Assembly: GCA_964425745.1 (NCBI GenBank)
Contig: CAYRNW010000008.1
Span: 1-64,000, forward strand
From: CALCNS01 sp964425745
GTDB taxonomy: Bacteria; Bacillota; JAAYKD01
Direction of reading: 5' to 3'
DNA: 64,000 nt
The position numbers and the translations under genes are program-made. This document shows, one piece after another, positions 17,259 to 26,341 of this stretch; the first letter of the stretch is position 1; the number at the start of each line of letters is the position of its first letter. The notes below the pieces were generated by a model. The model was given only the letters and a program-made list of their open reading frames with translations, made no database searches and was not told the DNA's origin.

Positions 17259-18235
17259 CCTTAACAAATAATGCAAAAGCAACCCTTTTGCTCTGTAGTC
17301 ATTTAGCCTTGCAACATAGTCAAGCTAAACCTCTCACTTTGAAGGAATGGAATGAACTTGCTGAGTGTATTGTTCATAGCTCGGTGAAGGAACCGGCAAA
17401 TTTGATTTTAATGAATGCTGAGCAAATGCAAATGGAGTTGGGCATAACAAGCGAATTTGCTAAAAAGTTAGAAACCTTAATGTCTCGTGGGGCAAATTTA
17501 GCTTTTTCTATTGATGAGTTGGAGCGAAAATCAATCTACATACTGACTCGCAGTGACGATAAGTATCCAGCTCGCTTGAAGAAACTTCTTGGAAAGAACA
17601 GCCCTCCTGTGGTTTTTTATTGTGGAGATTTAGCTTTATTGAATGAGAAGTGCATAGCTATTGTGGGTTCGAGAAATATCGATGAAGATGGGCAGCAATT
17701 TGCGATTAAATTGGCAGAAAAAGCGGTTAGTCAGGGGTATGGAATTTGCTCGGGAGGAGCCCGTGGGGTGGATCAGCTTTCGGAAGAAACGGCACTCCTT
17801 AACGGTGGAAAATGTATCTCTATTGTTGCGGATTCTATGACGAAAAAAATTAAGTTGAAGAATGTGAGAGAGTACATTTCATCTGGAAAGCTGTTACTAT
17901 TGTCTGCAGTGCATCCGGAATCTCCTTTTTCTGTAGGGAATGCTATGGCTAGAAATAAATACGTCTATGCTCTATCTCAAGCAGCCTATGTTGTTGCCTC
18001 AGATTATCAAAAGGGTGGAACTTGGGCAGGGGCTGTTGAAAACCTGAAAAATCACTGGGTTAACACATTTGTCTGGAGCACAGACCGGTATAAAGGAAAC
18101 GCAGCACTTATAAAACTAGGTGCCTATCCCATAAATGACTCTTTAGATAGTTTCAGCACTGAACTTATTGACAAATCAATGGCGGTAAATGAACAAATCT
18201 CTTTATACCCCGAGGTTATCAAGAGAGAGGAATAA
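17255..18235 (+). CDS. DprA/Smf-like protein paired with RecQ-PRTase
   Basis: A 326-aa protein. The Rossmann-like DprA core has CIAIVGSRNIDEDG (GSR at 138-140) and CSGGARGVD (165-173), the counterparts of GSR and GxAxGID in DprA. An N-terminal helical region (1-90) precedes it, and no winged helix follows. ATGA overlap with the RecQ-PRTase gene implies translational coupling and a joint function. In ShosTA-like loci the DprA protein acts with a PRTase partner. Canonical housekeeping dprA normally lies with topA or rnhB, so this copy is probably a specialised paralogue. Confidence 0.85.
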   Translation: MTLTNNAKATLLLCSHLALQHSQAKPLTLKEWNELAECIVHSSVKEPANLILMNAEQMQMELGITSEFAKKLETLMSRGANLAFSIDELERKSIYILTRSDDKYPARLKKLLGKNSPPVVFYCGDLALLNEKCIAIVGSRNIDEDGQQFAIKLAEKAVSQGYGICSGGARGVDQLSEETALLNGGKCISIVADSMTKKIKLKNVREYISSGKLLLLSAVHPESPFSVGNAMARNKYVYALSQAAYVVASDYQKGGTWAGAVENLKNHWVNTFVWSTDRYKGNAALIKLGAYPINDSLDSFSTELIDKSMAVNEQISLYPEVIKREE

Positions 18236-18236
18236 C

Positions 18237-19166
18237 ATGACCAGAACAAAATACCCCATTCACGCAGACTTCAAAAGATGGGAGAATTTCAATCCTCCGC
18301 TCAATGAAACATCGATTCCAATTTTGCAGAAACTGATGAGTGTTCTGATTTTGAAGGAACCGATTATTTCAAAAGTACCCGTTGAGCGTAAGGATATCCC
18401 TGTATCTGGCGGAGAAACCACAAGAGCACTACTCTATTCTCCTAGCAAAATAACCCCTAACGCACCCTGCCTGATTTACTTTCACGGCGGGGGGTTTGTC
18501 CTGCCTGCAGGTCCGTTTCATTACACCTTAGCCAAGGAGTATGCTGTGGGAGCCAATTGCAAAGTGCTATTCGTTGATTACCGTCTTGCTCCCCAATACC
18601 CCTTTCCGGTTGCACCTGAGGATTGCTACGCTGCCTACCAATGGGTTCTTGCCTCCGCAGAGAAACTCTCAATTGACCCTAATCGTATTGCTGTTGGGGG
18701 AGACAGTGCCGGTGGTAATTTAGCAACGGTAGTCTGCCTCATGGCGAGAGATCGTGGTCTACCTATTCCATGTGCCCAGATGATGATTTACCCGGTTGCC
18801 GGAATGAAGATGGCTACCGAGTCTATGCGAATATACACCGACACACCCATGTGCAACAGCAAAGATGCCGATAAATACGACCAATTCTATATGCAAAATT
18901 CATCAGCAGGGAAACATGAATATTACTCGCCCTATGAAGCGGAGTCTTTGGAGGGACTCCCGACTACCTACATAGAAACGGCCGAGTTTGACTGCCTACG
19001 CGACGGTGGAATCTTATATGCAGAGCGTTTACGGGAATTTGGTGTTTCGGTGGAATTGCACAATACGCAAGGCACTATCCATGGTTTTGACATTGTTTTA
19101 AGTAGCCCGATTGTCAGAGAGTGCATCGATAGGCGAATTGCATTTTTGAAAGGAGTTTTCAATTGA
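18237..19166 (+). CDS. Alpha/beta hydrolase, hormone-sensitive-lipase family
   Basis: A 309-aa esterase-like enzyme. The oxyanion motif HGGGF lies at about residues 82-86, the nucleophile is in GDSAGG (about 156-161), and the catalytic Asp and His are likely in ETAEFDCLRDGG and GTIHGFD near the C-terminus. There is no signal peptide, so it is cytoplasmic. ATG 18237 has AGAGAGG before it. It starts right after the DprA gene and overlaps the downstream acetyltransferase by 4 bp. Substrate unknown. Confidence 0.88.
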   Translation: MTRTKYPIHADFKRWENFNPPLNETSIPILQKLMSVLILKEPIISKVPVERKDIPVSGGETTRALLYSPSKITPNAPCLIYFHGGGFVLPAGPFHYTLAKEYAVGANCKVLFVDYRLAPQYPFPVAPEDCYAAYQWVLASAEKLSIDPNRIAVGGDSAGGNLATVVCLMARDRGLPIPCAQMMIYPVAGMKMATESMRIYTDTPMCNSKDADKYDQFYMQNSSAGKHEYYSPYEAESLEGLPTTYIETAEFDCLRDGGILYAERLREFGVSVELHNTQGTIHGFDIVLSSPIVRECIDRRIAFLKGVFN

Positions 19167-19675
19167 TTTTAGAAACCGCAAGACTCAATTTACGTGAAAT
19201 CCAGCAAACAGATTATTCTGACTTAGCTGAAATATTACAAGATGATGAGACAATGCTAGCCTATGAAGGGGCATTCACCAATGAAGAAGTGCAGCAATGG
19301 CTGGACAGACAACGAGAGAGATATACAGACGATGGCTTTGGCTTATGGGCGGTCATACTAAAAGAAACCAACCAGATGATTGGTCAATGCGGATTGAGTA
19401 TGCAAGATGCCAATGGTAAGCAGGTGCTTGAAATCGGTTATTTGTTTAACCGAGCTTACTGGCATAAGGGATATGCTTCTGAAGCTGCCATTGCCTGCAA
19501 AGAATATGCTTTCACCAAGCTCAATGCCGATGAAGTCTTTTCAATTATTCGAGACACAAATACCGCTTCTCAGAATGTTGCACTCCGAAACCGGATGGTA
19601 ATCGTTGAGAATTTTGTTAAACATTATCGTGGGGTGGATATGCCGCATTACTTATTTTCGGTGAAGCGAGTTTGA
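19163..19675 (+). CDS. GNAT-family N-acetyltransferase
   Basis: A 170-aa protein of the RimJ/RimL-like GNAT group. LETARLNLREIQQTDYSDLA opens it and the acetyl-CoA region is EIGYLFNRAYWHKGYASEAA. It starts at TTG, preceded by AAAGGAG, and overlaps the hydrolase gene by 4 bp. Target substrate cannot be told. Confidence 0.87.
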   Translation: MILETARLNLREIQQTDYSDLAEILQDDETMLAYEGAFTNEEVQQWLDRQRERYTDDGFGLWAVILKETNQMIGQCGLSMQDANGKQVLEIGYLFNRAYWHKGYASEAAIACKEYAFTKLNADEVFSIIRDTNTASQNVALRNRMVIVENFVKHYRGVDMPHYLFSVKRV

Positions 19676-19724
19676 AAGGACTGGAATATCTATGAAACGT
19701 TCTATGATGCAAGTTTATGTTAAT

Positions 19725-19771
19725 AAAACGATACTCGAGTTTGACATTATGTCAAACTCGAGTATCGTTTT
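19725..19771. terminator. Very strong bidirectional terminator
   Basis: A perfect 22-bp stem with a 3-nt loop (arms 19725-19746 and 19750-19771), with A/T runs on both sides, between the convergent acetyltransferase and metal-chaperone genes. Confidence 0.9.
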
Positions 19772-19781
19772 TTATTGCCGC

Positions 19782-20024
19782 TTATTCAGCTTTCACCACA
19801 GACTTTTTGACCTCATAGCCTAAGGTCACAATGGCCTTTTCAATTTCAGCAATGGCCAGTTTACTTTCGTCAAAGCTCACCTTCACTTTACTGGAGTTGA
19901 ACATCACATTGACGCTATCTTGTTCCACACCGGGGAGCATTTTGACGGCACTACCGATTTTGAGTGCGCAAGAAGGGCAAGTAAGGGTTTCCAGTTGAAT
20001 CGTTGCTTTTTGCATTTGGTTCAC
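19782..20024 (-). CDS. Heavy-metal-associated (CopZ-like) metal chaperone
   Basis: An 80-aa ferredoxin-fold HMA domain. The metal-binding motif TCPSCA is at residues 15-20. It lies 3 bp after the P1B ATPase gene, which itself lacks an N-terminal HMA domain, so this is most likely its detached metal-binding subunit. The cargo metal is not determinable. Confidence 0.88.
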   Translation of the reverse strand: MNQMQKATIQLETLTCPSCALKIGSAVKMLPGVEQDSVNVMFNSSKVKVSFDESKLAIAEIEKAIVTLGYEVKKSVVKAE

Positions 20025-20027
20025 TCC

Positions 20028-21887
20028 TTATGATTTTTTGCTTGATTTGTATCGGAGTAGTCGCATTCCATTGAGGATGACCACTAAAATGCTCGCTTCG
20101 TGGACTAACATCCCGATTGACATGTTCATCCATTCGCTCAAGAAAACATTGATCAGCAGAAATAAGACAACGCCGACTGCAATAATAATGTTTTGGAGCA
20201 TGTTATTGTTCGTTGCTTTGGTGAGTCCCAGGGCGTGAGGCAAACGGCTGAATTCTGAATTCATTAAGACCACATCTGAGGTCTCAATAGCAACATCGGT
20301 TCCGTTGCCCATTGCTATACCAATGTTCGCTTGTGCCAGAGAAGGACTGTCGTTGACACCGTCACCAACGAAGGCGACAATTTGGTTATTCTCCTGCAAG
20401 TTTTTTATGAACGCCGATTTATCTTGTGGCAACATGTGACCATGGGCTTCGGTCAAGCCTAACTCACTGGCAACGCGGTCCACAGTTCCTTGGTTATCTC
20501 CCGATAAAACAATGAGCTTCTTTACCCCTAAGGCCTTGAGTTCTAGTAATCCTTCTTTGACACCGGGGCGGATTTGGTCTCGAATTCCCATGAGAGAGAC
20601 CAATTCTCCATTGACCCCGGTCAAAACCACGGAGTTGCCGTTTTGCTCGAACTTGGCGATATCTGCTGTCGCTTTTTCGCTAAGTTGAATTTTCTCTTGT
20701 TCCATGAGGGATACATTGCCCACGACAACACGTTTGCCATTAACAAGGGCAACAATGCCTCCACCTTTTACGACATTCGTATTTTCTACTTGGTGGAATT
20801 GTTTGGCTCCAATATATTCAACAATCGCCTTCGCTAAGGGGTGATCGGATTCGTTTTCAATGCTTGCTAAATATTGCAGGTGCTCTTCTGCATTGCTGGT
20901 GTAAAACTCGGTATCGGCAACTTTCGGGTTTCCTTGGGTGAGGGTTCCCGTTTTATCAAAAACCATGACATCAACTTTGCTGAAGTCCTGAATGACTTCG
21001 CTGCCTTTGAATAAGATGCCGTGGCGTGCTCCGTTCCCAATTCCTGCCACATTAGAGACAGGCACGCCAATCACTAAAGCACCGGGACAACCTAAGACCA
21101 TAATGGTAATGGCAAGCTCTACATTTTGCGAAAAAAGCCACACAATCACCGAAAGTGCTAAGACCGCTGGAGTATAGTATTTAGAGAATTTGTCAATGAA
21201 GCGTTCGGCAGCTGATTTTGAATCTTGAGCTTCTTCCACCAGCTCGATAATTTTGCCAAAGGTGGTATCTTCACCAACTCGTTCAGCCATGATCTGCAAC
21301 GTACCGTTTTCTAAGATAGTGCCGGCAAAGACCTTCGAGCCTTTTAATTTATGAGAGGGAAGAGGTTCGCCTGTGATGCTGGCCTCATTAATATAACCGT
21401 CCCCACTCAACACTAAACCATCTACCGGCACCTTAGCGCCGGTTTTGACCAGTAGGATGTCATTAACATCCACTTCATCGATTTCAACTTCCTCAAAATC
21501 ACCAGTTTCATTTTGTTTGAGAGCGCTCTCCGGTGCCATTTCGATCAGTTCTTTAATAGCAGACCGGGTTCTGTTCAAGGTGCGCTGCTCTAAGTAAGCG
21601 CCAAACAAGAACAGGAAGGTAACAATGGCCGATTCTTCATATTTACCGATCAAGAAAGCACCGATTACTGCCATGGTCACCAATACATCGATGCTGACCA
21701 CCTTCACCCTTAATGCTTGATACGCTTGTAAGGCAATAGGAACTGCTCCTAAAATGGAAGCGAGGATCAAAGAAGTGTGAGTAAGTAGCTCGTTTTTAAG
21801 TAAGAACTCACCCGCAAAAGCTAAGATCAATAAAACTCCACTGATCAAGGCGATTAGATTCTTTTTACTTAAGATCCATCTTTGCAT
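20028..21887 (-). CDS. P1B-type heavy-metal ATPase with CPG membrane motif
   Basis: A 619-aa pump with the actuator motif SITGEPLP, phosphorylation site DKTGTLT (about residue 320), nucleotide-domain HPLAKA-type motif (SDHPLAKAI) and hinge GDGVNDSPSLA. The transmembrane metal motif, normally CPC, reads GCPGALVIGVP here. Such CPG variants exist in Firmicutes but the transported metal is not clear from sequence. There is no cytosolic HMA domain; the next gene supplies one. A GGAGGCG site lies before ATG 21887. It is likely an operon with the ScdA-like gene upstream. Confidence 0.9.
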   Translation of the reverse strand: MQRWILSKKNLIALISGVLLILAFAGEFLLKNELLTHTSLILASILGAVPIALQAYQALRVKVVSIDVLVTMAVIGAFLIGKYEESAIVTFLFLFGAYLEQRTLNRTRSAIKELIEMAPESALKQNETGDFEEVEIDEVDVNDILLVKTGAKVPVDGLVLSGDGYINEASITGEPLPSHKLKGSKVFAGTILENGTLQIMAERVGEDTTFGKIIELVEEAQDSKSAAERFIDKFSKYYTPAVLALSVIVWLFSQNVELAITIMVLGCPGALVIGVPVSNVAGIGNGARHGILFKGSEVIQDFSKVDVMVFDKTGTLTQGNPKVADTEFYTSNAEEHLQYLASIENESDHPLAKAIVEYIGAKQFHQVENTNVVKGGGIVALVNGKRVVVGNVSLMEQEKIQLSEKATADIAKFEQNGNSVVLTGVNGELVSLMGIRDQIRPGVKEGLLELKALGVKKLIVLSGDNQGTVDRVASELGLTEAHGHMLPQDKSAFIKNLQENNQIVAFVGDGVNDSPSLAQANIGIAMGNGTDVAIETSDVVLMNSEFSRLPHALGLTKATNNNMLQNIIIAVGVVLFLLINVFLSEWMNMSIGMLVHEASILVVILNGMRLLRYKSSKKS

Positions 21888-21939
21888 TGTGACGCCTCCG
21901 TTCTTGATCCATGCCGTTATAAGTTTCTTCGCTACAGCT

Positions 21940-22242
21940 CTAATGATGATATGCTTTATCCAATTCTGCTAGCATGGTATAGACGGCTTCATAGCTCTCG
22001 CAGACGTCTTGTGGTATGGAATAGTTGCTCGTAATTTTGCGCAATGCTGCAAATTCTTCACTCAGCTCCGGTAGGACAGAACGTTTGCCTTTGGTTTTTT
22101 CTCGAATCAGATCAAAAAGCTTGTCTACTTCGTGAAATTCCGGATGATTGTTTCCATGAACTCGTGCCACTATAGGCACATATTGAGTCAAGGTTTTCAT
22201 GTGTTGTTTGAGCACCGTGTAGAATGCCGTTGTATCTGCCAA
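21940..22242 (-). CDS. ScdA/RIC-like helical protein (100 aa)
   Basis: Beginning at TTG 22242 (AGAGGGA site), the protein reads ADTTAFYTVLKQHMKTLTQY and continues with HGNNHPEFHEV, resembling hemerythrin-like parts of iron-sulfur cluster repair proteins (RIC/ScdA). It is much shorter than full RIC (about 230 aa). It lies 52 bp upstream of the P1B ATPase in the same direction, suggesting a link between metal handling and oxidative or nitrosative damage. The longer frame to 22317 lacks a ribosome binding site. Confidence 0.6.
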   Translation of the reverse strand: MADTTAFYTVLKQHMKTLTQYVPIVARVHGNNHPEFHEVDKLFDLIREKTKGKRSVLPELSEEFAALRKITSNYSIPQDVCESYEAVYTMLAELDKAYHH

Positions 22243-22439
22243 TTCAATCCCTCTTTCTATAAGCTTGTATCTTATTCTAACACAAAGCAGACTCTGAGTT
22301 TGTTGTAAAAACAACAAAGTGGGAATGTGATTGCAATCATATCTTTCTTGGTAAAGCTTTGGAGGAGAGGTTCATGGGTTGTCAAATTTAGAATATGAAG
22401 TATAATAAGAATAACTCGCATTTAGAAAGGAAGAGGAAC

Positions 22440-23471
22440 ATGACACAAAATCCAATCATAAAAATCCAAAAAATCGATTTTCATTGGCAAATGGAAAATC
22501 CGTTTTTGTTTTGTGCACATCATAAAGACCAATATCCAGCCGGAAATGAAAATCAGGGGGTCGATGCTAGCCATTTTGTTGGCCGAAATATGGGCAGTGA
22601 TTTCACAATCAAAGATGGCTTTCGAATGTATCACGGGGAAGAAGTGCCGGGATTCCCTGTTCATCCACATCGCGGATTTGAAACGGTGACGATTGTAACC
22701 GAAGGCTTTATTGATCACTTCGACTCCCTAGGTGCCTTTGGCCGCTATGGTCAGGGTGATGTGCAATGGATGACAGCCGGAAAAGGATGTCAGCATGCTG
22801 AAATGTTTCCTCTAGTCAATGAGGATTCGCCGAATCCAACTCAATTATTCCAGGTTTGGCTTAACTTGCCTAAGAAAGACAAGTTTGTCCCACCCGCTTA
22901 CAAGATGCTCTGGCATGAAGATATCCCTGTGGTTGAAACAAAGGATGTCAATGGTAAGAAGACATCTGTAACGGTCATTGCAGGTCAATGGCAGGGGATT
23001 CAAGCAGTAGCGCCTGCTCCGGATTCCTGGGCTGCAAAGCCAGAAAGCCGAGTTGGTATGTTCTTGATCCATATGCAAGCCGGAAGCACTTGTACCTTGC
23101 CTGCGGTTTCTCCGACAGCCAACCGCAATCTTTACTATTATCTCGGGGATTCTATGCAAATTGCCGGACAAGAGGTCATGGGTTCTCATCGTATCAAAGT
23201 GGACGCAAGTCAAGAGGCAACCCTTCAAAACGGCAAAGCCGATAGCTATCTGCTTTTATTGGAGGGGGAGCCCATTAACGAACCTGTAATCAAGCACGGT
23301 CCGTTTGTTATGAATAGCATTCCGGAAATACAAGAAGCCTTTGCCGATTATCAACGCACCCAGTTCGGCGGTTGGCCCTTTGAACAAGAGATTCCGGTCA
23401 ATGAACGTAATTCCGGACGATTTGCACATTATGCCGACGGTACAGAAGAAAGACCTAGATTGAAGAACTAA
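22440..23471 (+). CDS. Pirin-family protein
   Basis: A 343-aa bicupin. The N-terminal cupin holds the metal-binding residues in GFPVHPHRGFETVTIV and QWMTAGKGCQHAEM, as in pirin. Bacterial pirins range from quercetinase-like enzymes to redox regulators. The ATG at 22440 has AGGAAGAGG before it. It stands alone and ends at a bidirectional terminator. Confidence 0.9.
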   Translation: MTQNPIIKIQKIDFHWQMENPFLFCAHHKDQYPAGNENQGVDASHFVGRNMGSDFTIKDGFRMYHGEEVPGFPVHPHRGFETVTIVTEGFIDHFDSLGAFGRYGQGDVQWMTAGKGCQHAEMFPLVNEDSPNPTQLFQVWLNLPKKDKFVPPAYKMLWHEDIPVVETKDVNGKKTSVTVIAGQWQGIQAVAPAPDSWAAKPESRVGMFLIHMQAGSTCTLPAVSPTANRNLYYYLGDSMQIAGQEVMGSHRIKVDASQEATLQNGKADSYLLLLEGEPINEPVIKHGPFVMNSIPEIQEAFADYQRTQFGGWPFEQEIPVNERNSGRFAHYADGTEERPRLKN

Positions 23472-23475
23472 ATGC

Positions 23476-23518
23476 AAAACGGTCAAGGGAGCTTTATTTG
23501 CTCCCTTGACCGTTTTTT
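23476..23518. terminator. Bidirectional terminator
   Basis: AAAACGGTCAAGGGAGC paired with GCTCCCTTGACCGTTTT, 17-bp stem, between the convergent pirin and GGDEF genes. Confidence 0.9.
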
Positions 23519-23524
23519 AATGGG

Positions 23525-24592
23525 TTATTCTGCGGGTTCCATTTTTTCAAACACAACTTGATTTCGGCCCTCGGATTTGGCCTTGTAGAGAAGGTGATCT
23601 ACATGTTGAAGGGCTTGATGATGATTGGTTTTAATGTCGGGAGGAATGAGCAATGCGCCGATACTGACACTGACATGTTTAGTTTGTTCTTCATAAACAA
23701 AGTTCATGGAATCAACTTCTTTGCGGATCTGTTCAGCAATCGATTGTAACTGTTCTGGGTGATCTACTTTCGTCACTAAAACGAATTCTTCTCCTCCATA
23801 ACGGGCAGCATAATCGGTATCACCAATATTTTTTTGTAAAATCGTGGCGAATTGACGTAGGATTTCATCTCCACACAGATGACCACACGTATCGTTGATT
23901 TTTTTGAAATGGTCAATATCTAAAAACAATAATCCTAAAGTTTCTTTCTCTTTGGGACGAGCTTTGAACACGTCTGCAATATAATCATCAAAGGCGGTGC
24001 GATTCATAAGATGCGTCAGGTAATCGCGCATGGCTAACGTACTGATTTTTTTATGAGCTCTGGTAGTGATGCCAATATAGTAGTTAGCGGAATTGGCAAC
24101 ACCAACCATATTCATGGATGCATTAAAAATGTGCAGAGCAATGGCAATCGTATGACTCAGCACGAGTTGCGGAACTTGGTCAACCGTTCTAATGACCAAA
24201 GTAACAAAAACAGAGATCAACATGAAAGTGGCTATGGATTTCTCTTGGATGCTCCAATTGGTATACATAATCAAAGCGCCTAAACTGAAAAAGATATAGT
24301 GGAAACCAGATGAGAAGCCCAAAAGGTCAATTTCGGCAAAGGTGACGATTGTGACATAGACAAGGTAGATTAAAGAGCCAAGCCCGTATCGTTGGATGCG
24401 GTTCAGATAAATGGCCAGCACGGAAACTAAGACAGCTCCTACATTCAAAGAAGCTAAGAACAGGTTGTTCAACCCAAAGAAGAAGAATAGGCTCAAAAGG
24501 GCAGAGAAGAGAAGCGTTCCTAAGTAAACCAAGTTTGCTTGGTTCCGATATTGTTCTGTTTCAAATTGAATCTTCAATCTGTGTTGTTCCAT
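23525..24592 (-). CDS. Membrane diguanylate cyclase (GGDEF)
   Basis: A 355-aa protein with about six N-terminal membrane helices (residues about 18-190) and a C-terminal GGDEF domain with an intact active site RYGGEEF and DIDHFKKINDTCGH. The I-site RxxD expected five residues before GGEEF is GDTD here, so product inhibition is probably lost. ATG 24592 is preferred to an upstream start because GGAGTGATT lies just before it. It makes cyclic di-GMP in response to an unknown membrane signal. Confidence 0.88.
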   Translation of the reverse strand: MEQHRLKIQFETEQYRNQANLVYLGTLLFSALLSLFFFFGLNNLFLASLNVGAVLVSVLAIYLNRIQRYGLGSLIYLVYVTIVTFAEIDLLGFSSGFHYIFFSLGALIMYTNWSIQEKSIATFMLISVFVTLVIRTVDQVPQLVLSHTIAIALHIFNASMNMVGVANSANYYIGITTRAHKKISTLAMRDYLTHLMNRTAFDDYIADVFKARPKEKETLGLLFLDIDHFKKINDTCGHLCGDEILRQFATILQKNIGDTDYAARYGGEEFVLVTKVDHPEQLQSIAEQIRKEVDSMNFVYEEQTKHVSVSIGALLIPPDIKTNHHQALQHVDHLLYKAKSEGRNQVVFEKMEPAE

Positions 24593-24781
24593 AGGAATCA
24601 CTCCGTTCACATTATGGTCACAAAAATAGTTACAACCGCCCATGTTTATTATATCGTGTTTCCGAAATATGTCAATTATTTTTTTGTGACTCCATAGGAT
24701 TTTGCAAAAAAAACGGCGAAAGTATTGCGTAAGAGCAAGAAGGTCCTTTCGGAGGATCTAAGAACTGAAGGAGGAAATCCA

Positions 24782-26287
24782 ATGAGTTATTCACCAAAAT
24801 TATCATCCGCGTTTAACGACACTGTCAACCGTAGCACGCATATTTCACCACAGTCGGGGATGTGTTCGTTTTGTACAGAAGAGTGCAATGGAACTTGTGA
24901 AATCGCTTTAGCAGCGGTGTTGGGAATGCAAAGTGTATATCCTACCAATACCGGTGCTAATCAGGTTGCCTCGGAAAAAGATTATCCCATGGACTGGTCG
25001 CATTTCAATATCAATGGTCGTGTTTTTGGCGCTATGGGTGCGAAACCCACCCATGAAGAAGCTACAATTTTCAACGTTAAATTAGAAAGAGAATATGGCT
25101 ATGCACATAAAGTTAAGATGACCATGCCAATCATTTTACCGGCCTTGATCAAAATGAACTGGGTCGACTACTTTGGAGGCGCAGCCATGGCGGGAGTTTC
25201 TTGCGTGATTGGTGAGGATGCCCGAAATAAAGACCCGGAGTTCAAATTGAAAAACGGAAAAGTGGCTGATTTCCCTGCCTTACAATCCATGTTAGATGCC
25301 TTCCGCAAATACGATAGAGGCTATGGACAAATTATCTTGCAAGTCAATACCGAAGATGATTCCATGGGAATTCCTGAATATGCCATCCAAAAGTTCGGAG
25401 CAACCGCTTTAGAATATAAGTTTGGTCAATCGGCAAAGGGGACACAACCGGTCACGAAACTTAAAAATCATCAAGAAGCAATGGATAAAGTGGCGGTCGG
25501 TATGTTGGTTACCCCAGATCCTACGACCCCGGAAATTCTTGAAAAAGTCAAACAAGGAACGGCCCCCAATTTTTATGTTCAGGCCAGACTTCCGCAATGG
25601 ACCGAAGAATATTTCGTCAAACGATTTGATCAACTGCGTGCACTGGGTGCTAAAAATATTTACTTGAAAATGGCGGGGTATGATCCCTCTGACATTGAAA
25701 AAGTCTTGCTGATCGGGAGTGTTGCAAAAGTAGATATGATCACCTTCGATGGTGCCGGTGGTGGAAGCGGGTATAGCCCCAATAAGATGATGAATGAATG
25801 GGGTCTACCGACGATCCTCTTAGAAAAAGTGGTGTGTGAAATCGTTGCTCGCATGAAAACAGCGGGACAATGGGTTCCAGCCATAACTATGACTGGTGGA
25901 TATGCCTCCGAAGACCAGGTGTTTAAATCTCTGGCTTTTGGCAATAACGACGTCACCGCTATTGGGTTATGCAGATCCGCCATGGCGGCTGCCATGATGG
26001 GAAAACGCATTGGGGACCAGATTAAAGAGGGGAACGTTCCGAAACAATTTAAAAAATATGGAGATAGCCTTGAAGAAATTTTTGGTGATTTAGCCGATTT
26101 GCGATCTCTCTATGGTCTAAAAGCCAATGAGTTTTCGCCCGGAGCGATTGGGGTATTCTCGTATTTACAGAAAATTGCCTATGGAATCCAGCATTTTGGG
26201 GCGTTGAATCGGAAGTTTGATGTAAATCTTTGGGATCGCAGTGACCTGATTCCGTTGACCGAATTAGCGAAAGATGCACTAAAATAA
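24782..26287 (+). CDS. Stand-alone FMN-binding glutamate-synthase-like protein
   Basis: A 501-aa protein matching the central FMN/synthase region of glutamate synthase (TFDGAGGGSGYSPNKMMNEW, TMTGGYASEDQVFKSLAFG). The N-terminus carries a cysteine cluster CSFCTEECNGTCE. It lacks the class II amidotransferase domain and the helical GXGXG domain of GltB. Archaeal and clostridial relatives are annotated as glutamate synthase or FMN-dependent oxidoreductase; no glutaminase or GltD partner is next to it. Start chosen at ATG 24782 after AAGGAGG. Confidence 0.85.
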   Translation: MSYSPKLSSAFNDTVNRSTHISPQSGMCSFCTEECNGTCEIALAAVLGMQSVYPTNTGANQVASEKDYPMDWSHFNINGRVFGAMGAKPTHEEATIFNVKLEREYGYAHKVKMTMPIILPALIKMNWVDYFGGAAMAGVSCVIGEDARNKDPEFKLKNGKVADFPALQSMLDAFRKYDRGYGQIILQVNTEDDSMGIPEYAIQKFGATALEYKFGQSAKGTQPVTKLKNHQEAMDKVAVGMLVTPDPTTPEILEKVKQGTAPNFYVQARLPQWTEEYFVKRFDQLRALGAKNIYLKMAGYDPSDIEKVLLIGSVAKVDMITFDGAGGGSGYSPNKMMNEWGLPTILLEKVVCEIVARMKTAGQWVPAITMTGGYASEDQVFKSLAFGNNDVTAIGLCRSAMAAAMMGKRIGDQIKEGNVPKQFKKYGDSLEEIFGDLADLRSLYGLKANEFSPGAIGVFSYLQKIAYGIQHFGALNRKFDVNLWDRSDLIPLTELAKDALK

Positions 26288-26295
26288 AGCAGGAA

Positions 26296-26330
26296 AGCAG
26301 GACAGCCGTTGTGGGCTATCCTGCTTTTTT
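26296..26330. terminator. Terminator
   Basis: AGCAGGACAGCC / GGGCTATCCTGCT stem with T-run, between convergent genes. Confidence 0.85.
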
Positions 26331-26341
26331 GATGTACGTAT

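Noticed and set aside
23478..23517. Regulatory inverted repeat for pirin
   Set aside because: Its A/T-flanked 17-bp stem between convergent genes is explained as a bidirectional terminator.
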